DNA of 64,000 bases from Candidatus Kinetoplastibacterium galatii TCC219 (GCF_000340905.1 NC_020284.1:744001-808000), one strand, 5' to 3'; counted from the first letter of the stretch, positions 8,784-18,799 are shown. Notes: generated by a model not told the origin, from the sequence alone. Made by a program: numbers and translations.

Positions 8784-9707
8784 TTGAATAATACAGTGAC
8801 TTACTTATATAATAAATTTAAACAATTTAAAATCTTCATTCTAGAATTTTTATTTAAAAAATTATCTAGATTGAGTGATGAGTACAGAATAAAAGTAAGC
8901 TTTATTTTTGGATATATTATCTACATATTTCTAAGGAAAAGAGTAGAGATTGCACGTAAAAATTTAAGTGCTTGTTTCCCAGATTTAAATAAAAAAACGA
9001 TAAAAAAATTATTATTAGAACACTGTAATGCAATAGCAATATCAGTTATTGATAGAAGTATATTATGGTATGGAGATCAGGAAAGAATAAAATCTATAGT
9101 TAGCATAGAAAATGTAAGTATAATTCAAGATCTAATAGACAGCAAAAAAAAAGTTATGGTACTTATGCCACATTTGCTTGGAATGGATGCTGCAGGCACT
9201 ATATTGAGTCTAAACCTGAAGACTATGGCATGCATATATAGACCATCTAGCGATCATGAATTAAACTACTTTGTGAAAAAAGGAAGATCTAGATTTAATC
9301 AAACTATACTAATAGCGAACAAAAATAATATTAGAAAAATGATTAAACATTTTTCTGAGTATAGACCTGTTGTATACCTACCTGATATGGATTTTGGATT
9401 AAAACAATCTATATTTGTTCCATTTTTTGGGGTGCAAACATCTACATTGACCACAACTGCCATTATAGCAAAAAAATGGGATATTACAGTAGTACCAATG
9501 GTTCCTTACATAGATACAAAGACCGGCAAATATAAAGTTATAATAATGAATCCATTAGATAATTTTCCTGGAGAACTTTCAGTAGAAGAAGCGACGACAC
9601 TATTAAATCAGAAAATAGAGTGTTGGGTAAGAAAAGCTCCTTCTCAGTATTACTGGATACATAGAAGATTTAAAACAAGACCTAGTGGGGAAAAGAGTTT
9701 CTACTAG
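8784..9707 (+). CDS. Lipid A biosynthesis acyltransferase (LpxL/HtrB-like)
   Basis: 307 residues. Family of late acyltransferases that add secondary acyl chains to lipid A at the inner membrane. The HX4D catalytic motif appears as HLLGMD (about residues 132-137), followed by 'YRPSSDHELNYFVKKGR' and 'PVVYLPDMDFG', both family blocks. The N-terminus has a basic, hydrophobic anchor. The frame begins at a TTG (8784); a GTG at 8796 is a possible alternative. dapF follows 23 bp later. Together with waaA it implies that a lipid A/Kdo structure is still made. Which chain it adds (LpxL, LpxM or other) is not resolved. Confidence 0.82.
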   Translation: MNNTVTYLYNKFKQFKIFILEFLFKKLSRLSDEYRIKVSFIFGYIIYIFLRKRVEIARKNLSACFPDLNKKTIKKLLLEHCNAIAISVIDRSILWYGDQERIKSIVSIENVSIIQDLIDSKKKVMVLMPHLLGMDAAGTILSLNLKTMACIYRPSSDHELNYFVKKGRSRFNQTILIANKNNIRKMIKHFSEYRPVVYLPDMDFGLKQSIFVPFFGVQTSTLTTTAIIAKKWDITVVPMVPYIDTKTGKYKVIIMNPLDNFPGELSVEEATTLLNQKIECWVRKAPSQYYWIHRRFKTRPSGEKSFY

Positions 9708-9730
9708 CGATAAAAATAAGGTATTAAAAA

Positions 9731-10624
9731 ATGAAACTAAACTTCACTAAAATGCATGGTATAGGCAATGATTTTATAGTTATAAACGGAATAAAACAAT
9801 CTGTGATGATGACAAAAGAACTGGCTAAGGCCCTAGCTGATAGGAATTTTGGTATAGGGGCAGATCAGATCTTATTGGTAGAAAAAAACAATAATGAGAA
9901 TGCTGACTTTCGATATAGGATATTCAATGCAGATGGAACTGAAGTAGAACACTGTGGCAATGGGGCAAGGTGTTTTGTTAGATTTATACATAAAAATGGA
10001 TTATCAAACAAAAATCCTATAACAGCAGAGATATCAGGAGATATCCTAATATCTCTGCATGAGAATACAGATAACTCTGTAACAGTTGATATGGGATCTC
10101 CTAATTTATCTCCAGAATCACTTCCATTTAATAATTCAGGATTATATTCAAAAACACAAGCACATGAGATATTATGGAAACTAGAATTAGCTCCTGATAT
10201 AAATATATATTTTTCTGCATTATCTATACCTAACCCTCATGCCGTAATATGTGTAGAAAATCTTGATGATAACTTTATTGAAAAAGTAGGACCTCTTTTA
10301 GAATCTAATGCAAGATTCTCACAAGGAGTAAATGTTGGGTTTATGCAGGTGAGAGACCGTAACAATATATCACTAAGAGTTTATGAGAGAGGATCAGGAG
10401 AAACTTTAGCTTGTGGCACTGGAGCATGTGCCGCTGTTGTATCAGGGATCAGAAGAGGTTTATTGGATTCTCCAGTACATGTACATACACGTGGTGGCAC
10501 CTTGTTAATATTCTGGGATGGAAAAAATGTACAAATGCAGGGACCAGCTGAATTTGTTTTTGATGGAACTATAGACATAACTAATATTTTATCTCTAAAA
10601 AATAACGCTAACGAAACAATATAA
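9731..10624 (+). CDS. dapF: Diaminopimelate epimerase
   Basis: 297 residues. Interconverts LL- and meso-diaminopimelate, the last step before lysine (via LysA, also in this window) and the precursor for peptidoglycan cross-links. Both catalytic cysteines are present: EHCGNGARC (residues about 74-82) and LACGTGAC (about 224-231). The N-terminus FTKMHGIGNDF is typical. It follows the lpxL-like gene by 23 bp and precedes xerC by 10 bp, probably one operon; the DUF484 gene that often lies between dapF and xerC in proteobacteria is missing. Confidence 0.97.
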   Translation: MKLNFTKMHGIGNDFIVINGIKQSVMMTKELAKALADRNFGIGADQILLVEKNNNENADFRYRIFNADGTEVEHCGNGARCFVRFIHKNGLSNKNPITAEISGDILISLHENTDNSVTVDMGSPNLSPESLPFNNSGLYSKTQAHEILWKLELAPDINIYFSALSIPNPHAVICVENLDDNFIEKVGPLLESNARFSQGVNVGFMQVRDRNNISLRVYERGSGETLACGTGACAAVVSGIRRGLLDSPVHVHTRGGTLLIFWDGKNVQMQGPAEFVFDGTIDITNILSLKNNANETI

Positions 10625-10634
10625 TATTTTACTG

Positions 10635-11651
10635 GTGTTTAATCTATATAGAGGAATATTCTTGTGCACGAAAAGTAGTAATTTTAAAGAAAGTAGTTTA
10701 AAAAAACCATTGAATGATTGGTTATTGTATATTTATACTAATTTGCGCTACTCAAAGAATACATTTAATAACTATAAGCATGATATATCTTTACTAGATA
10801 AATTTGTACGTGAGAATAGCATCTCGTTAGAAGAAATAACAACAGAAAATGTAAGGAGTTTTTTTTCGAAAAGATATTCCAATGGCATTGGTCCTAGAGG
10901 AATAGCAAGGACCTTGTCAGCATGGAAGAGTTTCTATGATTGGTGGGGACCAAGGGTCAATATGTCGCATAATCCAGTATCTGGAATTCGTTCACCAAAA
11001 GCAGCTCGTCCACTACCTAAATCACTTTCTGTAGATCAAATGAAAAATTTTCTTGATAGAAACAAATCTAATGCAGAAAAATCTTTTGATCCCATTATGT
11101 TACGTGATCAAGCTATTCTTGAATTGTTATACTCCAGCGGACTTCGTTTATCTGAACTAATTTCAATTGATATAAAATACGAAAACAATACTGAATATAA
11201 ATCTACAAGCTGGATTGACTTACGGCAATCTGAAGTAGTAGTTTTAGGCAAAGGGAATAAACAAAGAAAACTACCAATAGGAAATTCTGCTATAGAATCC
11301 ATAAAAAAATGGGTTGGTTTGCGTGATAGATTTGTACTAAAAACCAGTTCTTTGAATGATAGATATGCCCTATTTCTCGGAATAAAAGGAAAGAGAATAT
11401 CACCTAGAGTTATACAAATGCAGTTATTAAAGCTATCAAAAAATTTAACTATGTCTATGCATATATCTCCTCATATGATTAGACATAGTTTTGCAAGCCA
11501 TCTACTACAATCTTCACAAAACTTACGTGCTGTACAAGAACTTCTAGGTCATAAAACCATATCAACGACTCAAATATATACAAAACTTGATTTTCAACAT
11601 TTGGCATCAGTATATGACAAGACACATCCAAGAGCGATCAGAAAAAAATAA
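10635..11651 (+). CDS. xerC: Tyrosine recombinase XerC
   Basis: 338 residues. Site-specific recombinase that with XerD resolves chromosome dimers at dif. Catalytic residues are visible in order: Arg in SSGLRLSEL, Lys in GKGNKQRKLPI, HMIRHSF (His-x-x-Arg), His in LGHKTISTTQ and the nucleophile Tyr in IYTKL. An N-terminal SAM-like core-binding domain (about 25-115) precedes these. The frame starts with GTG at 10635; the first 15-20 residues are weakly conserved, so a later start is possible. The position directly after dapF is the usual one for xerC rather than xerD. Confidence 0.93.
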   Translation: MFNLYRGIFLCTKSSNFKESSLKKPLNDWLLYIYTNLRYSKNTFNNYKHDISLLDKFVRENSISLEEITTENVRSFFSKRYSNGIGPRGIARTLSAWKSFYDWWGPRVNMSHNPVSGIRSPKAARPLPKSLSVDQMKNFLDRNKSNAEKSFDPIMLRDQAILELLYSSGLRLSELISIDIKYENNTEYKSTSWIDLRQSEVVVLGKGNKQRKLPIGNSAIESIKKWVGLRDRFVLKTSSLNDRYALFLGIKGKRISPRVIQMQLLKLSKNLTMSMHISPHMIRHSFASHLLQSSQNLRAVQELLGHKTISTTQIYTKLDFQHLASVYDKTHPRAIRKK

Positions 11652-11875
11652 TCTAATATTATGAATAATTATATAATCATTTTGATAAATTAAATTGACG
11701 CTTAATTTCTTATAACATATGCTTATGAACTCTGACTAATCTAGAACAAACTAAACAAAAATATCGAATCAAGTCTAAAATTTAAAATCTTGATTGTATA
11801 TGAGTACCTTGCACCTTGCAGTATATTAGCATTATCTCTATGCATATACTAATAAAATCAATAGAGAATATAGTT

Positions 11876-12898
11876 ATGGCTCCTTATAAAAATTTAGATA
11901 GAATGATACCAGTAACAGTAATTACTGGATTCTTGGGATCAGGAAAAACTACTTTACTAAAAAATATTCTGTCCAAGTTAACGAATTACCGTCTAGCTAT
12001 AATAGAAAATGAATTTGGCCCTGAAAGTATCGATAATGAACTCTTAGTTCAGGATTCAAAAGAAGAAATTATAGAACTATCTAATGGTTGTATATGTTGT
12101 ACAATACGTGGAGATTTAGTAAAAACATTACTAGATCTAAAAATGAAACAGTTAAACAAATTATTGAAATTTGACCATATTATAATAGAAACAACAGGCA
12201 TAGCAAATCCAGGACCTGTTTGCCAAACTTTCTTTATAGACAATGATGTTGCTGATTATTATCGGCTAGATTCTGTAGTTGCTTTAGTAGATGCTAAACA
12301 TGGTATAGACACACTAAAAAATCAAATTGAAGCACAAAAACAAGTAGGATTTGCTGATAAAATTTTAGTATCAAAATCTGATTTGGTTAGTGATGACGAG
12401 ATTAATTTGTTAAGAAAATATCTAATTAGAATTAATCCAAAATCACCTATAAAAAATATAAACTTTGGTGATATAGATACAGATGATATATTACATATTA
12501 ATGGATTTAATTTAAATGATGCTCTTGATATAGACTCAGAATTTTTAAAACAAGAAGAACATATATGTTCTGAAAAATGTCATCATCATGATAATGAAAT
12601 AAACTCATTTACTTTCTTATCAAACAAACCATTTAACTCTAAAAAACTAGAAATGGTTCTTGGTGAACTTACAGAGAAATATGGTCCTGATATGTTGAGA
12701 TATAAAGGTATTCTATATATGGATGATACAAATAGACGAGTTATACTCCAAGGGGTTCATATGTTAATTGGAGCAGAGCAAGGAAATGAATGGGAATTCA
12801 CACAAAAACCAAATACAAAAATAGTTTTCATAGGTCATAGACTACCTAAAAATCTATTTATAAATAAGCTAAATGAATGCACTGTGGATACAGATTAA
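11876..12898 (+). CDS. CobW/COG0523 family GTP-binding metal chaperone
   Basis: About 340 residues from the ATG at 11876; the frame is open upstream to a TTG at 11816, but those residues are not family-like. G3E-family P-loop GTPase: Walker A GFLGSGKTT near the N-terminus, the metal-binding CICC in 'NGCICCTIRGD', 'ETTGIANP', and a Cys/His cluster (CSEKCHHHD) before the CobW C-terminal domain. Such proteins deliver zinc or other metals to client enzymes. It lies upstream of dksA, a common neighbour in betaproteobacteria. The client and metal are unknown. Confidence 0.85.
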   Translation: MAPYKNLDRMIPVTVITGFLGSGKTTLLKNILSKLTNYRLAIIENEFGPESIDNELLVQDSKEEIIELSNGCICCTIRGDLVKTLLDLKMKQLNKLLKFDHIIIETTGIANPGPVCQTFFIDNDVADYYRLDSVVALVDAKHGIDTLKNQIEAQKQVGFADKILVSKSDLVSDDEINLLRKYLIRINPKSPIKNINFGDIDTDDILHINGFNLNDALDIDSEFLKQEEHICSEKCHHHDNEINSFTFLSNKPFNSKKLEMVLGELTEKYGPDMLRYKGILYMDDTNRRVILQGVHMLIGAEQGNEWEFTQKPNTKIVFIGHRLPKNLFINKLNECTVDTD

Positions 12899-12955
12899 AG
12901 TTTAATGAGTCTAAGTTTAACATTATTAATTATTTTTAGCAGTATTAAATGATTA

Positions 12956-13429
12956 ATGGATACCTTTATGAAAAATAACGATAAAAACACAAGTCCAGAT
13001 ATTACAAATACAAGAGATCATAATTTTTTAAGTGACGATTATATTCTTTCAATGCCAGAAGAAGAATATATGAATGATCTACAACTATCATTTTTTAAAA
13101 ATAAACTTAAACAATTAGAGCAAGAAATTCTATTAAAAGCAGAAGAAACTACTGAGTACTTAAGAGAAACACAATTTGTGCCTGATCCTGCTGACAGAGC
13201 TACTATAGAAGAAGAGCATACTATTGAGCTCAGAACTAGAGATAGAGAGCGTAAATTGTTAAAAAAAATACAAATATCAATCGCTAGGATAGATAATGGT
13301 GAATATGGATGGTGTGAAGAAACAGGTGAGCCTATAGGGATACCTAGACTTTTAGCAAGACCAACTGCAACCTTATCTCTAGAAGCACAAGAAAGAAGAG
13401 AAATACGGCAAAAACTATATGGTGAATAG
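12956..13429 (+). CDS. dksA: RNA polymerase-binding transcription factor DksA
   Basis: 157 residues. Binds the RNA polymerase secondary channel and, with ppGpp, tunes rRNA and amino acid promoters. A coiled-coil hairpin (residues about 40-115) carries the tip motif 'DPADRATIEEE'. The C-terminal zinc-finger fold is recognisable, 'GWCEETGEPIGIPRLLARPTA', but only the first of the four usual zinc cysteines is present; the other positions are Thr, Ser and Ala. This cysteine-poor form is known from alpha- and betaproteobacterial DksA proteins and need not be a defect. It is preceded by the CobW gene and followed by hslVU. Confidence 0.9.
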   Translation: MDTFMKNNDKNTSPDITNTRDHNFLSDDYILSMPEEEYMNDLQLSFFKNKLKQLEQEILLKAEETTEYLRETQFVPDPADRATIEEEHTIELRTRDRERKLLKKIQISIARIDNGEYGWCEETGEPIGIPRLLARPTATLSLEAQERREIRQKLYGE

Positions 13430-13554
13430 AAATAAGTATACTAATCTGTATTTAACTTGGTTTCAAATTGATATATAAATTTTCCCTAATAACCCAACTA
13501 TAAAACTTTAAAAAGTATATTTATCAGATAGTTGTATAAAAACATGGAGGTTTT

Positions 13555-14094
13555 ATGGAGTCGTTTCATGCTACGACCATAGTATGTGTCCGTCGTGGCG
13601 ATAAAGTTGCATTAGGTGGTGATGGTCAAGTAACTATGGGTAATATAGTTATAAAAGGCACAGCAAAAAAAATTCTTAGACTTCACAAAGACACAGTGCT
13701 GGCAGGTTTTGCCGGAGCTACAGCAGATGCTTTTGCTTTACAAGAATTATTTGAAGCAAAATTAGATAAACATCAGGGTAATTTAATAAGGGCTGCTGTA
13801 GAAATGACTAAAGACTGGCGCACAGATAGAATTCTAAGGCGTTTGGAAGCTATGTTAATAGTTGCTGATAAAGAACATACTCTGGTTCTTACTGGAAATG
13901 GTGATGTTCTTGAACCAGAACATGGTATAGCTGCCATAGGATCTGGAGGTCCTTATGCCCAAGCAGCAGCTATGGGTCTAATTCACAATACAGAATTATC
14001 TCCAATAGAGATAGTAAAAAAATCATTAGAAATTGCATCAGAACTTTGTATATATACTAATGGTAACCATATCATTGAAACTTTAGATAGTTAA
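13555..14094 (+). CDS. hslV: ATP-dependent protease subunit HslV
   Basis: 179 residues. Proteolytic core of the HslVU protease, an N-terminal threonine hydrolase forming a double hexamer in the cytoplasm. The propeptide is MESFHA and the nucleophile is the first Thr of [10 protein letters not shown] (residue 7), which is exposed by self-processing. The blocks '[11 protein letters not shown]' and '[11 protein letters not shown]' are typical. A strong ribosome-binding site, GGAGG, lies 6 nt before the ATG. hslU follows after 46 bp. Confidence 0.96.
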   Translation: MESFHATTIVCVRRGDKVALGGDGQVTMGNIVIKGTAKKILRLHKDTVLAGFAGATADAFALQELFEAKLDKHQGNLIRAAVEMTKDWRTDRILRRLEAMLIVADKEHTLVLTGNGDVLEPEHGIAAIGSGGPYAQAAAMGLIHNTELSPIEIVKKSLEIASELCIYTNGNHIIETLDS

Positions 14095-14140
14095 TTGCTA
14101 TTAATTGGTAATTACGTACTTTTAATAAGGGAATTAAGAC

Positions 14141-15475
14141 ATGTCAGCTTCAAGTATGACGCCAAGAGAAATAGTTCTTGAACTGGATAAGTATATCGTT
14201 GGACAGAATCGTGCTAAGAAATCTGTAGCAATAGCATTAAGAAACCGATGGCGAAGACAGCAAGTACCAGAAAGATTACGTCAAGAAATATATCCAAAAA
14301 ATATTTTGATGATAGGTCCAACAGGTGTTGGAAAAACCGAAATAGCACGCAGACTAGCAAAATTAGTTAATGCTCCTTTCATTAAGATAGAAGCTACTAA
14401 ATTTACAGAGGTTGGCTATGTAGGTAGAGATGTAGATACTATTATTAGAGATCTAGTAGAACATTCAATAAAACAAACTAGAGAAATAGAAATATCATTA
14501 ATCAAGTCTCAGGCTGAAGAATCAGCTGAGAATCGTATCCTTGATATACTTATCCCTAATGCTAGGAATATAGATGAAGAATATGAACAATCTAATGAAA
14601 ATAATACTAGACAAACATTTCGTAAACGTTTAAGAGAAGGAAGACTAGATAATTTAGAAATAGAAATAGAAGTTAATGCTGCAGCACCACAATTCGACAT
14701 AATGACTCCTCCAGGTATGGAAGAAATAGCAGAGCAATTAAAGACTGTTTTCGCCGGAATATCTAGCGAGAAAAAAAAGCAAAAAAAGGTAAAAATTAAA
14801 GAGGCTTTCAAAATTTTTACTGAAGAGGAATCTTCAAAAAGAATCAATGAGGATGATATACGATTCAAAGCAATCAGGAATGTTGAGCAGAATGGTATTG
14901 TGTTTTTGGATGAAATAGACAAAATTGCAACTAGAAACAGATCTGATAATGCAGAGGTCTCTAGACTTGGCGTGCAAAGAGACTTGCTTCCTTTAGTCGA
15001 AGGAACATCCGTAAATACAAGATATGGTATAGTAAAAACTGATCATATCTTGTTTATTGCATCAGGGGCATTTCATTTATCGAGACCATCAGATCTTATA
15101 CCAGAATTACAAGGTAGGTTTCCTATAAGGGTAGAATTAAACTCTTTATCAATCGAAGATTTTTCTCATATTTTATGTGACACAGATGTATCTCTTACCA
15201 AACAGTATTCGGCGTTAATGGAAACAGAAAACGTGAAACTTGATTTCCAAAAGAATGGTATCAATAAAATAGCAGAGCTTGCATATTCTGTTAATGAAAG
15301 AACAGAGGATATCGGCGCTAGGAGACTATATACCTTAATGGAAAAACTACTAGAAGAATTATCCTTTGATACTTCTGATGCTAATGGAAAAACTATAATA
15401 ATAGATGAGATATATGTTGAGCAGCAACTGAAAGAAATAGTATTAAATCAGGACTTATCTAGGTATATCTTATAA
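14141..15475 (+). CDS. hslU: ATP-dependent protease ATPase subunit HslU
   Basis: 444 residues, AAA+ unfoldase that feeds substrates to HslV. Motifs: N-terminal '[16 protein letters not shown]', Walker [10 protein letters not shown] (residues about 64-72), the inserted I domain (about 110-240), Walker [10 protein letters not shown] (about 256-264), sensor 2 region '[14 protein letters not shown]' and the extreme C-terminal RYIL that docks into HslV. It is closed by a perfect 18-bp inverted repeat just downstream, shared with the convergent DUF493/dacC pair. Confidence 0.97.
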   Translation: MSASSMTPREIVLELDKYIVGQNRAKKSVAIALRNRWRRQQVPERLRQEIYPKNILMIGPTGVGKTEIARRLAKLVNAPFIKIEATKFTEVGYVGRDVDTIIRDLVEHSIKQTREIEISLIKSQAEESAENRILDILIPNARNIDEEYEQSNENNTRQTFRKRLREGRLDNLEIEIEVNAAAPQFDIMTPPGMEEIAEQLKTVFAGISSEKKKQKKVKIKEAFKIFTEEESSKRINEDDIRFKAIRNVEQNGIVFLDEIDKIATRNRSDNAEVSRLGVQRDLLPLVEGTSVNTRYGIVKTDHILFIASGAFHLSRPSDLIPELQGRFPIRVELNSLSIEDFSHILCDTDVSLTKQYSALMETENVKLDFQKNGINKIAELAYSVNERTEDIGARRLYTLMEKLLEELSFDTSDANGKTIIIDEIYVEQQLKEIVLNQDLSRYIL

Positions 15476-15479
15476 AAAA

Positions 15480-15527
15480 GATAAAAAGTGATAATGACAT
15501 TAGAGATGATCATTATCACTTTTTATC
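15480..15527. terminator. Bidirectional intrinsic terminator hslU / DUF493
   Basis: Perfect 18-bp inverted repeat: arm 15480-15497, 12-nt loop, arm 15510-15527. The stem contains A5 on one side and T5 on the other, so transcription from either side meets a stem ending in a T-rich stretch. It lies between the stop of hslU (+) and the stop of the DUF493 gene (-). The stem is unusually long and perfect for this AT-rich genome. Confidence 0.85.
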
Positions 15528-15530
15528 TAT

Positions 15531-15815
15531 CTACAGAACAAAAGATACTTTAGGATGATCATATAATAACTTATATATCTTATCAAAATGCTCTCTAGAG
15601 AGAATATTAATATTTAAAGATAGACTAATATATTTTCCGGATTTACTTAAAGTAGGTTCATCATAAGAATATTCTAATGAGTTTTCATTAGAATCTAACA
15701 CGCTAAATACATCATCTGCAAATCCAGGATCATTCTTTCCAATAACTTTAATAGGAAAATAATTAGGGTAAATAGAATTTATTCTTGTATTCATGATTTC
15801 AATAAAAAACTTCAC
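15531..15815 (-). CDS. DUF493 (YbeD-like) protein
   Basis: Up to 94 residues. ACT-like fold family DUF493/YbeD of uncertain function, commonly encoded between dacA/dacC and lipB-lipA. Recognised by 'YPNYFPIKVIGKN', 'SKSGKYISLSLNI', 'SREHFDKIYKLL' and 'HPKVSFVL'. The frame starts at a GTG that overlaps the dacC stop (TAGTG); an ATG at 15794 starts closer to the conserved region and may be the true start. The lipB and lipA genes that usually follow are absent here. Confidence 0.85.
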   Translation of the reverse strand: MKFFIEIMNTRINSIYPNYFPIKVIGKNDPGFADDVFSVLDSNENSLEYSYDEPTLSKSGKYISLSLNINILSREHFDKIYKLLYDHPKVSFVL

Positions 15816-17068
15816 TAATTCTCAAACCAGCGTCTAACCATATCTTTAACTCGACCAAACAAACCAGCTCTATTCATACTACCATGTATTCTTAATTTAA
15901 CAGTTTTCAATATCTGATCATCTATACTAAACTGCAAAATGCCAACAATTTGATCCTTGTGTAATGGAGCTATTAATGGCTCAATTCTCTCTACAACCAA
16001 TTTTACATCACCCGCTCTACCTCTAGGAACAGATAACCATAGTGGATTCTTTGGACTAAGATTTATCTTATCTGAAACTCCTTCCCAAACTCTTGCTTCT
16101 AATGATTTCGAGATTTTATCCTCAAACATTGCAATTGTATCGAAATTTTGAAATCCCCAATTTAAAAGTCTTAAGCTTTCTTCTGTTCTTATTGCTTCTG
16201 TATTAGCACCTAATAACACGACTAGTATACGACGATCACCTCTTAGAGCTGTAGAGACAAGACAATATCCAGCTGTATCAGTATGTCCTGTTTTTAAACC
16301 ATCTACAGATGGATCAGACCACAGTAGACGATTACGATTTGATTGAGTTATGCCATTATAAGTAAATTCTTTTTGTTTATAATAATGAAGGAAAGATTCA
16401 TGTTTCTTTAAAAAATTTATTGATAATAGAGCAAGATCACGAGCCGTAGTTAAATGGCACGAGTCAGGCAGACCAGTAACATTAGTGAAGTTACTACTAT
16501 TCATACCAATTTTTTTTGCTTCACGATTCATTAAATAAACAAAAGAATCCTCATCTCCACTAACAGATTCTGCCAAGACAATAGAGGCGTCATTGCCTGA
16601 TTGCACAATCATACCTTGTAATAAATCACGAATTTGTACTTTTTTGTTTGGTTCAAGGAACATTCTAGAGCCAACAGTTCTCCAGGCTTTTTCAGATACA
16701 ATAACATTCTGATCTTTATCTAAACGTTTATCCTCTATGGCATCAAATACTAGATATGCAGTCATAATCTTAGTTAAAGAAGCAGGCTCAACTTTTAAAT
16801 CTGGATTAGAAGATGCTAATACTTGTTCACTATTCACATCAACAATTATCCATGACTTGGAAGATATTTTAGGTTTAGGTAAAGATGAAACATTACTGAC
16901 AGGAATAGATAATTTATCAATATCATTGTAAGCAGATAAAATACCATCTAATTTGTCATCTTCTGATCTTACGGATAAAGATGAACTCATTAAAAGTATT
17001 AAAGAGACGGCTAAAATAAGTCTTACAATGAAGCTTAACGTACATTTAATTTTTAAAAACATATTCAT
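15815..17068 (-). CDS. dacC: D-alanyl-D-alanine carboxypeptidase (PBP5/6 type)
   Basis: 417 residues. Low-molecular-weight penicillin-binding protein that trims pentapeptide side chains of peptidoglycan in the periplasm. An N-terminal signal segment (about residues 10-33) leads to the SxxK motif in SLTKIMTAYL, SGN in 'QSGNDASIVL' and KTG in 'DGLKTGHTDTAGYC'; a beta-rich C-terminal domain ends in a likely amphipathic membrane anchor 'FGRVKDMVRRWFE'. Its stop overlaps the GTG of the DUF493 gene. The paralogue name (dacA versus dacC) is not certain. Confidence 0.93.
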   Translation of the reverse strand: MNMFLKIKCTLSFIVRLILAVSLILLMSSSLSVRSEDDKLDGILSAYNDIDKLSIPVSNVSSLPKPKISSKSWIIVDVNSEQVLASSNPDLKVEPASLTKIMTAYLVFDAIEDKRLDKDQNVIVSEKAWRTVGSRMFLEPNKKVQIRDLLQGMIVQSGNDASIVLAESVSGDEDSFVYLMNREAKKIGMNSSNFTNVTGLPDSCHLTTARDLALLSINFLKKHESFLHYYKQKEFTYNGITQSNRNRLLWSDPSVDGLKTGHTDTAGYCLVSTALRGDRRILVVLLGANTEAIRTEESLRLLNWGFQNFDTIAMFEDKISKSLEARVWEGVSDKINLSPKNPLWLSVPRGRAGDVKLVVERIEPLIAPLHKDQIVGILQFSIDDQILKTVKLRIHGSMNRAGLFGRVKDMVRRWFEN

Positions 17069-17162
17069 CAGTTAATATAAGATTTAACAGGTTAAGCAGT
17101 GATGCTCATTTATAAATTAAGCAGGCATTTAATTAAAAAACTACTCTGTCATTATAAAATAA

Positions 17163-17822
17163 TTAGCAAGACGGCACATTAATACTGAGATAATCCGCTA
17201 CTAATCGTCTTAATATTAGCAGCTTTCCATGGAAAAAGTGAGTGCAAGAAGGAATCATAACAATAGGTAGAGACTTTGGTCTGATCCATTCTAATAACTC
17301 ATTAAAAGGTACTACTTCATCATCTTCCCCATGAATTACTAAACTATTTTCAGGTAAAGAAACTTTTTTAAACTCAAAACGATGTACAGCAGAACCAATG
17401 AGGATTAAAGATTTATATAAGCAATAATTATCATTATCTAACAAAGAAGAATACACTTGTGCTGCTACAGCGGAACCAAATGAGAAACCGGCTAACATTA
17501 TAGGTAATTTGGACAACTTTGGATAAGAAATTTGTATCTGTGACAATAGAGCTATCATGTCTTCTGTCTCTCCAATAGCATTGCCAAAAATACCATCAGA
17601 CTCACCAACACCTCTAAAATTTGGCCTAATAGATACCATTCCCTTATTTACACATTCACGAGCAACAGTAGTAATTATTTTGTTGTCGCGAGAACCTCCG
17701 TATAATGAATGAGGATGTAATACAAGGGCTAACCCTATAATATCATCTAGTGGCCATTCTATGACACAATCTATATTACCAGATTCGCCACGAAAACAAA
17801 TTTTCTCAACCATTGAGCGCAT
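17163..17822 (-). CDS. Alpha/beta hydrolase (COG2945 type)
   Basis: 219 residues. Predicted cytoplasmic serine hydrolase: nucleophile elbow GFSFGS (around residue 117), acid in 'HGEDDEVVP' and the His in 'THFFHGKL', all in the order of the alpha/beta-hydrolase fold. The N-terminal blocks 'LHPHSLYGGS' and 'RPNFRGVGESDG' match the COG2945 subgroup. The substrate is unknown. The start may be the first ATG or one three codons downstream. The genes on either side give no functional link. Confidence 0.82.
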   Translation of the reverse strand: MRSMVEKICFRGESGNIDCVIEWPLDDIIGLALVLHPHSLYGGSRDNKIITTVARECVNKGMVSIRPNFRGVGESDGIFGNAIGETEDMIALLSQIQISYPKLSKLPIMLAGFSFGSAVAAQVYSSLLDNDNYCLYKSLILIGSAVHRFEFKKVSLPENSLVIHGEDDEVVPFNELLEWIRPKSLPIVMIPSCTHFFHGKLLILRRLVADYLSINVPSC

Positions 17823-17994
17823 AAAAATAACAAAGAAATATCAAGATTTAAGTTAGATATTGTATATCAATGAATATAAAGTATCTTATAATAATAATTA
17901 TAAATGAACAATTATTTTATATTTTATGGTCACACATAATATATATTATACAAAGATAATATTATATTATATGCAGTAAGGTTACAATTCATAT

Positions 17995-18798
17995 ATGATG
18001 GATAGCTATAAAAATTTGACTATCGGTGGTATAGTTAAGCAATTAGAAAAATATCTTACAAGTTTCAAAAAAATATCTTGGAAAGAATCTACTGGTTCTA
18101 CAAATTTAGATTTACTTTCACTTATAAGAAACAATAATTCTTCACTACCTTGTTTATTAGGAACAAATCATCAATACAATGGCAGAGGAAGAAATGGTAA
18201 AATTTGGATAGATGATTTTGAATCAACATTAATGTTTTCTTGTGCTTTTAATCTTTCTGTATCAAGGATAGATTTGAGTATACTGCCGATAATTATAGGA
18301 ATAGCTACTTGTAAATCACTGCAGAAATTATCTAACAGAAAAGATATAGGTTTAAAATGGCCTAATGATATTTATTGGAAAAATAAGAAACTAGCTGGAA
18401 TTTTGATAGAAATAATCAAAAATAATAATATAGTAATAGGAATAGGCATAAATATAGATATTACGGACAAGCTATCAGAAAAAATAGATCAAAACATAAC
18501 TAGCTGGAAACAAATCGTCGATAGTCCAGTGTCTAGCGATAATTTCATAAATATAATACAATCACTATCCTTATCTTGGTTAAAATTTATAAACTTGTTA
18601 GGAAACAATAAATTACCATCAGTTATTAGACAATTTCACAATGTAGATATTTTATATGGCAAATCTGTTACAATCGAAAGCCATAATTCCAGTACATGTG
18701 GTATAGCATGTGGCATAAATAATAAAGGACATCTAATTGTTAAGACTATTAACGACACTCATACCGTACATCTAGGCAACGTCTCTGTTAAATTCTAA
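17995..18798 (+). CDS. birA: Biotin-[acetyl-CoA-carboxylase] ligase
   Basis: 267 residues. Attaches biotin to the carrier domain of acetyl-CoA carboxylase. Motifs: 'KESTGSTNLDLL' near the N-terminus, the biotin/AMP loop NGRGRNGKIW (about residues 62-71), 'LKWPNDIYWKNKKLAGILIE' block split around residue 130 and 'IGIGINID'. There is no N-terminal helix-turn-helix, so it is a monofunctional ligase and not the bio repressor. The coaX start lies 2 nt after its stop, implying coupled translation. Confidence 0.93.
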   Translation: MMDSYKNLTIGGIVKQLEKYLTSFKKISWKESTGSTNLDLLSLIRNNNSSLPCLLGTNHQYNGRGRNGKIWIDDFESTLMFSCAFNLSVSRIDLSILPIIIGIATCKSLQKLSNRKDIGLKWPNDIYWKNKKLAGILIEIIKNNNIVIGIGINIDITDKLSEKIDQNITSWKQIVDSPVSSDNFINIIQSLSLSWLKFINLLGNNKLPSVIRQFHNVDILYGKSVTIESHNSSTCGIACGINNKGHLIVKTINDTHTVHLGNVSVKF

Positions 18799-18799
18799 C

